Assembly: GCF_008711285.1 (NCBI RefSeq)
Contig: NZ_VXDC01000003.1
Location: forward strand, 248,001-312,000
Length of the DNA stretch: 64,000 nt
Source: Roseibium aquae
GTDB taxonomy: Bacteria > Pseudomonadota > Alphaproteobacteria > Rhizobiales > Stappiaceae
Direction of reading: 5' to 3'
Part shown: piece by piece, positions 61,574 to 64,000 of the stretch
How positions within the stretch are numbered: the stretch's first letter is position 1
Layout: each line of letters starts with the position of its first letter
Position numbers and translations under genes: made by a program
Notes under the pieces: model-generated
What the model was told of the DNA's origin: nothing
What the model saw: the letters and a program-made list of their open reading frames with translations, nothing else
Databases searched by the model: none

Positions 61574-63382
61574 ATGCGCTCATCCCTCACCATTGTCATG
61601 CATCCCGCAGATCTCGACCCGACCCCACGGTCCGGCACAGATCGCGGTCGGTTCCTGTGTTTTTCCCCTGACGCAGCGGTTGTTTTGCGCGAAACAGGGG
61701 CCGAGGTTCTGGAGGCGTCGGATATCCTGTCAAGCTGCTCCCATGCCAGGACACTAATCCGGTCCGATCGCATACTCTCACTGGTGGATGAACGTCTTTC
61801 GGATGCGGGCTGGCATCCGGGCGATGTACAAAGCGTGCGCCTCTTTTTATTTTATCTCCTGCCGCCGGTCTTGCTAATCCGGCAATGCCTGAACTCGTTG
61901 AGCGATGACCACTACACGCTTTTGAAGAATGGCAACCCGGAACACGTCGGGCCGGCGGCCGCTCTTCTGGAGCGTCTGGCGCAAGATATTGCGCGGGGCT
62001 TCGACGCTTTGCTTCCGTCCAGTGACTACAGCGACGTACATGCCCGCCTGGCGCTCTGGATCAACCGGATTATCCTCTGGCGTTTGGGCAAACGCCCGCA
62101 CCTGCTGCAACTGGACCTTCCCACACCCTTCACATCCCGGGTGGCCCGCACCATCGCCGAAGGCCGGAACGATGCCGCGATCCTGTCAACGGGACATCCG
62201 GGAAAGACCATCCTGGCCACACTGCGCCGGGGGTTGAGATCGATCCGGCAGGCACCGAGGAAACCGGACGCCTCAAAACCGGTCCGGCTCTTTCGCGCGT
62301 CCATGCGCCGGCCGGCCGGATCCCTCGAGCTTTCATTGCCCACCCCCCTGACCAACGATCCGGACCTCGACAGGATCCTGGCGCCCGTGCTGGCGCACTA
62401 CCTGCCCCGGCTCTTGAAGGACTGCAGGGCCGGTGCCGACTTGGCGCACGCTCTGACCCCCGATCTGCTGGTTCTCGATCACTTGATCCAGCCCTCGGTG
62501 ATCCGCGCGGAGCGTGACCTGGCCGCGAAAGGCATTCCTTCCATCATGATCAATCACGGCAGCGATACGGCTCAGGATACGCCAGTGTCCAACCTCGGGG
62601 CCACGTTCTGGGCCCGCCACGGCCGGGTCAACGCCCCAAGCGTCAAGCACCTGTTTTGCAAAAGCCCGCTCACGGCTCCCCTTGCGCAAAAGGCGTATCC
62701 AAGCGCGCCAGCCATCCATGCAATTGAGGTCGGCAAGCGCTATTCCCGGCGGCCGAAAGACGGGGCACCCTTTCAGATCGTGATGGCGGGCAACTACCGG
62801 ATCGCCGAAGAACACGTTCCCTGGGTGACGGAGTTGCCGGGGGAATTCCTCCACGGCCTGCTCGAGTTCGCCCGCGCGGCGGCCCGTGTCGACGCGGTCA
62901 AACTGGTCATCAAGATCAAGCCTGGCAAGACCGGCTTGCCGCTGGACTGGCTCAGACAGGAGCTGACAAACCCTCGATATGCGGGCCGGGTCATGGTGGA
63001 CACACAGACCCCGCTTGGCCGTTTTTTCGAAACCATGGACCTGCTTGTCGGCAACAATTCGGCCACCATCCAGGAAGCTCTCAACAATCGCATTCCGGTT
63101 TTCCTCAACACCTTGCGCCGCCACTATCATCATGTGCCTGCGCGGATGATCCCCCCAACGTCAGACGATCGCGCCCCCGCCTATGCCGTTCGGCACCTTT
63201 CCGACCTGCCCGGGATGATCGCGGCTCTGCGGGATTGTCATCAAACCCCCCTGAGCGACCGTGAGATCGAAGGACTGGTCTGGACCGACGCGCAGGTTGC
63301 CGCCGGCACCGCCTTTCTCCATGCCTTCCTTGATCGCCGGGACCAGCCTGACTACAAAGGCGGCGGACGCAACGGCGCATAA
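61574..63382 (+). CDS. Unknown polysaccharide-type protein (GT-B-like, 602 residues)
   Basis: This protein is 602 residues long. I do not recognise it as a named family. The C-terminal half has a GT-B-like look: IVMAGNYRIAEEHVPWVTELPGEFL, then MDLLVGNNSATIQEALNNRIPVF, a pattern seen in capsule and teichoic-acid-type transferases. A middle segment PSIMINHGSDTAQDTPVSNLG may form the acceptor site. It probably helps make a surface carbohydrate, which is inferred from neighbours. The start has a weak Shine-Dalgarno; an ATG at 61598 is possible. Confidence 0.65.
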   Translation: MRSSLTIVMHPADLDPTPRSGTDRGRFLCFSPDAAVVLRETGAEVLEASDILSSCSHARTLIRSDRILSLVDERLSDAGWHPGDVQSVRLFLFYLLPPVLLIRQCLNSLSDDHYTLLKNGNPEHVGPAAALLERLAQDIARGFDALLPSSDYSDVHARLALWINRIILWRLGKRPHLLQLDLPTPFTSRVARTIAEGRNDAAILSTGHPGKTILATLRRGLRSIRQAPRKPDASKPVRLFRASMRRPAGSLELSLPTPLTNDPDLDRILAPVLAHYLPRLLKDCRAGADLAHALTPDLLVLDHLIQPSVIRAERDLAAKGIPSIMINHGSDTAQDTPVSNLGATFWARHGRVNAPSVKHLFCKSPLTAPLAQKAYPSAPAIHAIEVGKRYSRRPKDGAPFQIVMAGNYRIAEEHVPWVTELPGEFLHGLLEFARAAARVDAVKLVIKIKPGKTGLPLDWLRQELTNPRYAGRVMVDTQTPLGRFFETMDLLVGNNSATIQEALNNRIPVFLNTLRRHYHHVPARMIPPTSDDRAPAYAVRHLSDLPGMIAALRDCHQTPLSDREIEGLVWTDAQVAAGTAFLHAFLDRRDQPDYKGGGRNGA

Positions 63383-63400
63383 CCCAATAAAGGACTTTTC

Positions 63401-64000
63401 ATGCACGACAGTGTTGTTCGGATTTTTGTCGGTTACGACCGGCGGATTCACGTCGCCTCATCCGTCTTGGCGCACTCCATTACAGAGCACAGTAGCCTTC
63501 CCGTCTCCGTCCTGCCGCTGAATTTGCGGAACATGCGCGACATCTTTTGGCGGGACACCGACCCAAACCAATCCACGGAGTTTTCCTTTTCCCGCTTTCT
63601 GACGCCCTATCTGTCCGGCTACAGCGGCTGGTCGATCTTCATGGACAACGACATCGTCTTTCTCGACGACATCGCGAAATTGTGGGCCCTGCGCGACGAC
63701 CGGTATGCGGTGATGTGCGTGAAGCACGACCACAATCCGACCGAAGAGACAAAGTTTTTGGGCGAAAAGCAGACCCGATACGAAAAGAAGAACTGGTCGA
63801 GCGTCATGATGTTCAACAATGCCAAATGCACGGCTTTGACGCCCGAATATGTGAATGAGGCCACCGGCCTTCAGCTGCACCAATTCAAGTGGCTCGGCAA
63901 TGACGATCTGATCGGCGAGGTTCCGGCCAGCTGGAACTACCTTGCCGGTTACACCAAGGGCATCGAAACCCCGCAGGCGATCCACTACACCGATGGCGGT
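63401..64000 (+). CDS. Glycosyltransferase (GT8-like), cut by the window edge
   Basis: The first 200 residues are visible, from an ATG with AAAGGA upstream. RIFVGYDRRIHVASSVLAHSI at the N-terminus and the metal-binding FMDNDIVF (Asp82, Asp84) match GT-A enzymes of family GT8. QTRYEKKNWSSVMMFNN and GNDDLIGEVPASWNYLAGYTKG fit the fold. The enzyme transfers a sugar from a nucleotide donor, with retention if truly GT8. It starts 19 bases after the 602-residue gene and is likely co-transcribed. Confidence 0.85.
   Translation, partial: MHDSVVRIFVGYDRRIHVASSVLAHSITEHSSLPVSVLPLNLRNMRDIFWRDTDPNQSTEFSFSRFLTPYLSGYSGWSIFMDNDIVFLDDIAKLWALRDDRYAVMCVKHDHNPTEETKFLGEKQTRYEKKNWSSVMMFNNAKCTALTPEYVNEATGLQLHQFKWLGNDDLIGEVPASWNYLAGYTKGIETPQAIHYTDGG

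Overview
The window is a high-GC, gene-dense stretch of an alphaproteobacterial chromosome. Lineage indicators are the number of TRAP transporters (one TAXI/fused type, one DctPQM type), an Lrp-type regulator beside a periplasmic rhodanese, a DctB/DctD-like pair, DUF1289, DUF1850 and DUF2848 proteins, a cydDCABX operon, and dispersed palindromic repeats beginning GTCATCCCGG or CCTCATCCTGAGG, which look like those common in Hyphomicrobiales and relatives. The family cannot be fixed from the sequence alone. I see no rRNA, tRNA, CRISPR array, insertion sequence, phage gene or replication origin. Most of the region looks like ordinary chromosome; the giant autotransporter with its AT-rich leader (about 27-34.4 kb) and the polysaccharide genes at the right edge (59-64 kb) look most like accessory DNA.

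Layout. 1-5 kb: a truncated old-yellow-enzyme/FAD fusion demethylase divergent from a TetR regulator, an Lrp regulator divergent from a periplasmic tandem rhodanese, and a uracil-DNA glycosylase-family protein. 5-13 kb: a membrane histidine kinase, cobT and cobS for the cobalamin lower ligand, a lipoprotein alpha/beta hydrolase, a DUF1289 protein, a membrane aspartic protease, a TauE/SafE exporter and dusA. 13.2-19.8 kb: a tightly coupled minus-strand operon reading TAXI binding protein, DUF1850, fused TRAP permease, DctB-like kinase, DctD-like regulator. 20-25.5 kb: a second minus-strand operon reading DUF1445 hydro-lyase, DctP, DctQ, DctM, DUF2848, with a divergent LysR gene. 25.5-41.3 kb: a secreted Ntn hydrolase, a 2356-residue glycine-rich autotransporter, an orphan amino-acid-type binding protein, a tannase, an XRE protein, a double trypsin-like protease and an orphan BMP-type binding protein. 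41.5-48 kb: cydDCABX for cytochrome bd oxidase. 48.4-52.4 kb: a large MscS channel with a duplicated periplasmic module, then a diheme cytochrome c peroxidase behind an FNR-type box. 52.7-59.1 kb: mmsA with a divergent LysR gene, a pirin, an unknown membrane protein, and a class II aldolase coupled to a ROK sugar kinase. 59.2-64 kb: four genes for surface carbohydrate synthesis running off the right edge.

How the genes work together. Two transporter operons each carry accessory proteins beyond the transporter: one has its own two-component system, the other carries two putative enzymes. Cytochrome bd, its CydDC assembly exporter and the FNR-box peroxidase form a low-oxygen/peroxide respiratory set. 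Two convergent gene pairs (26.7-26.9 kb and 52.4-52.65 kb) share an unusual design: a dispersed repeat sits between two inverted copies of one terminator hairpin, each with its T-run facing outward. The DctD-like regulator has lost the GAFTGA loop needed to contact sigma-54. Both are seen directly in the sequence.
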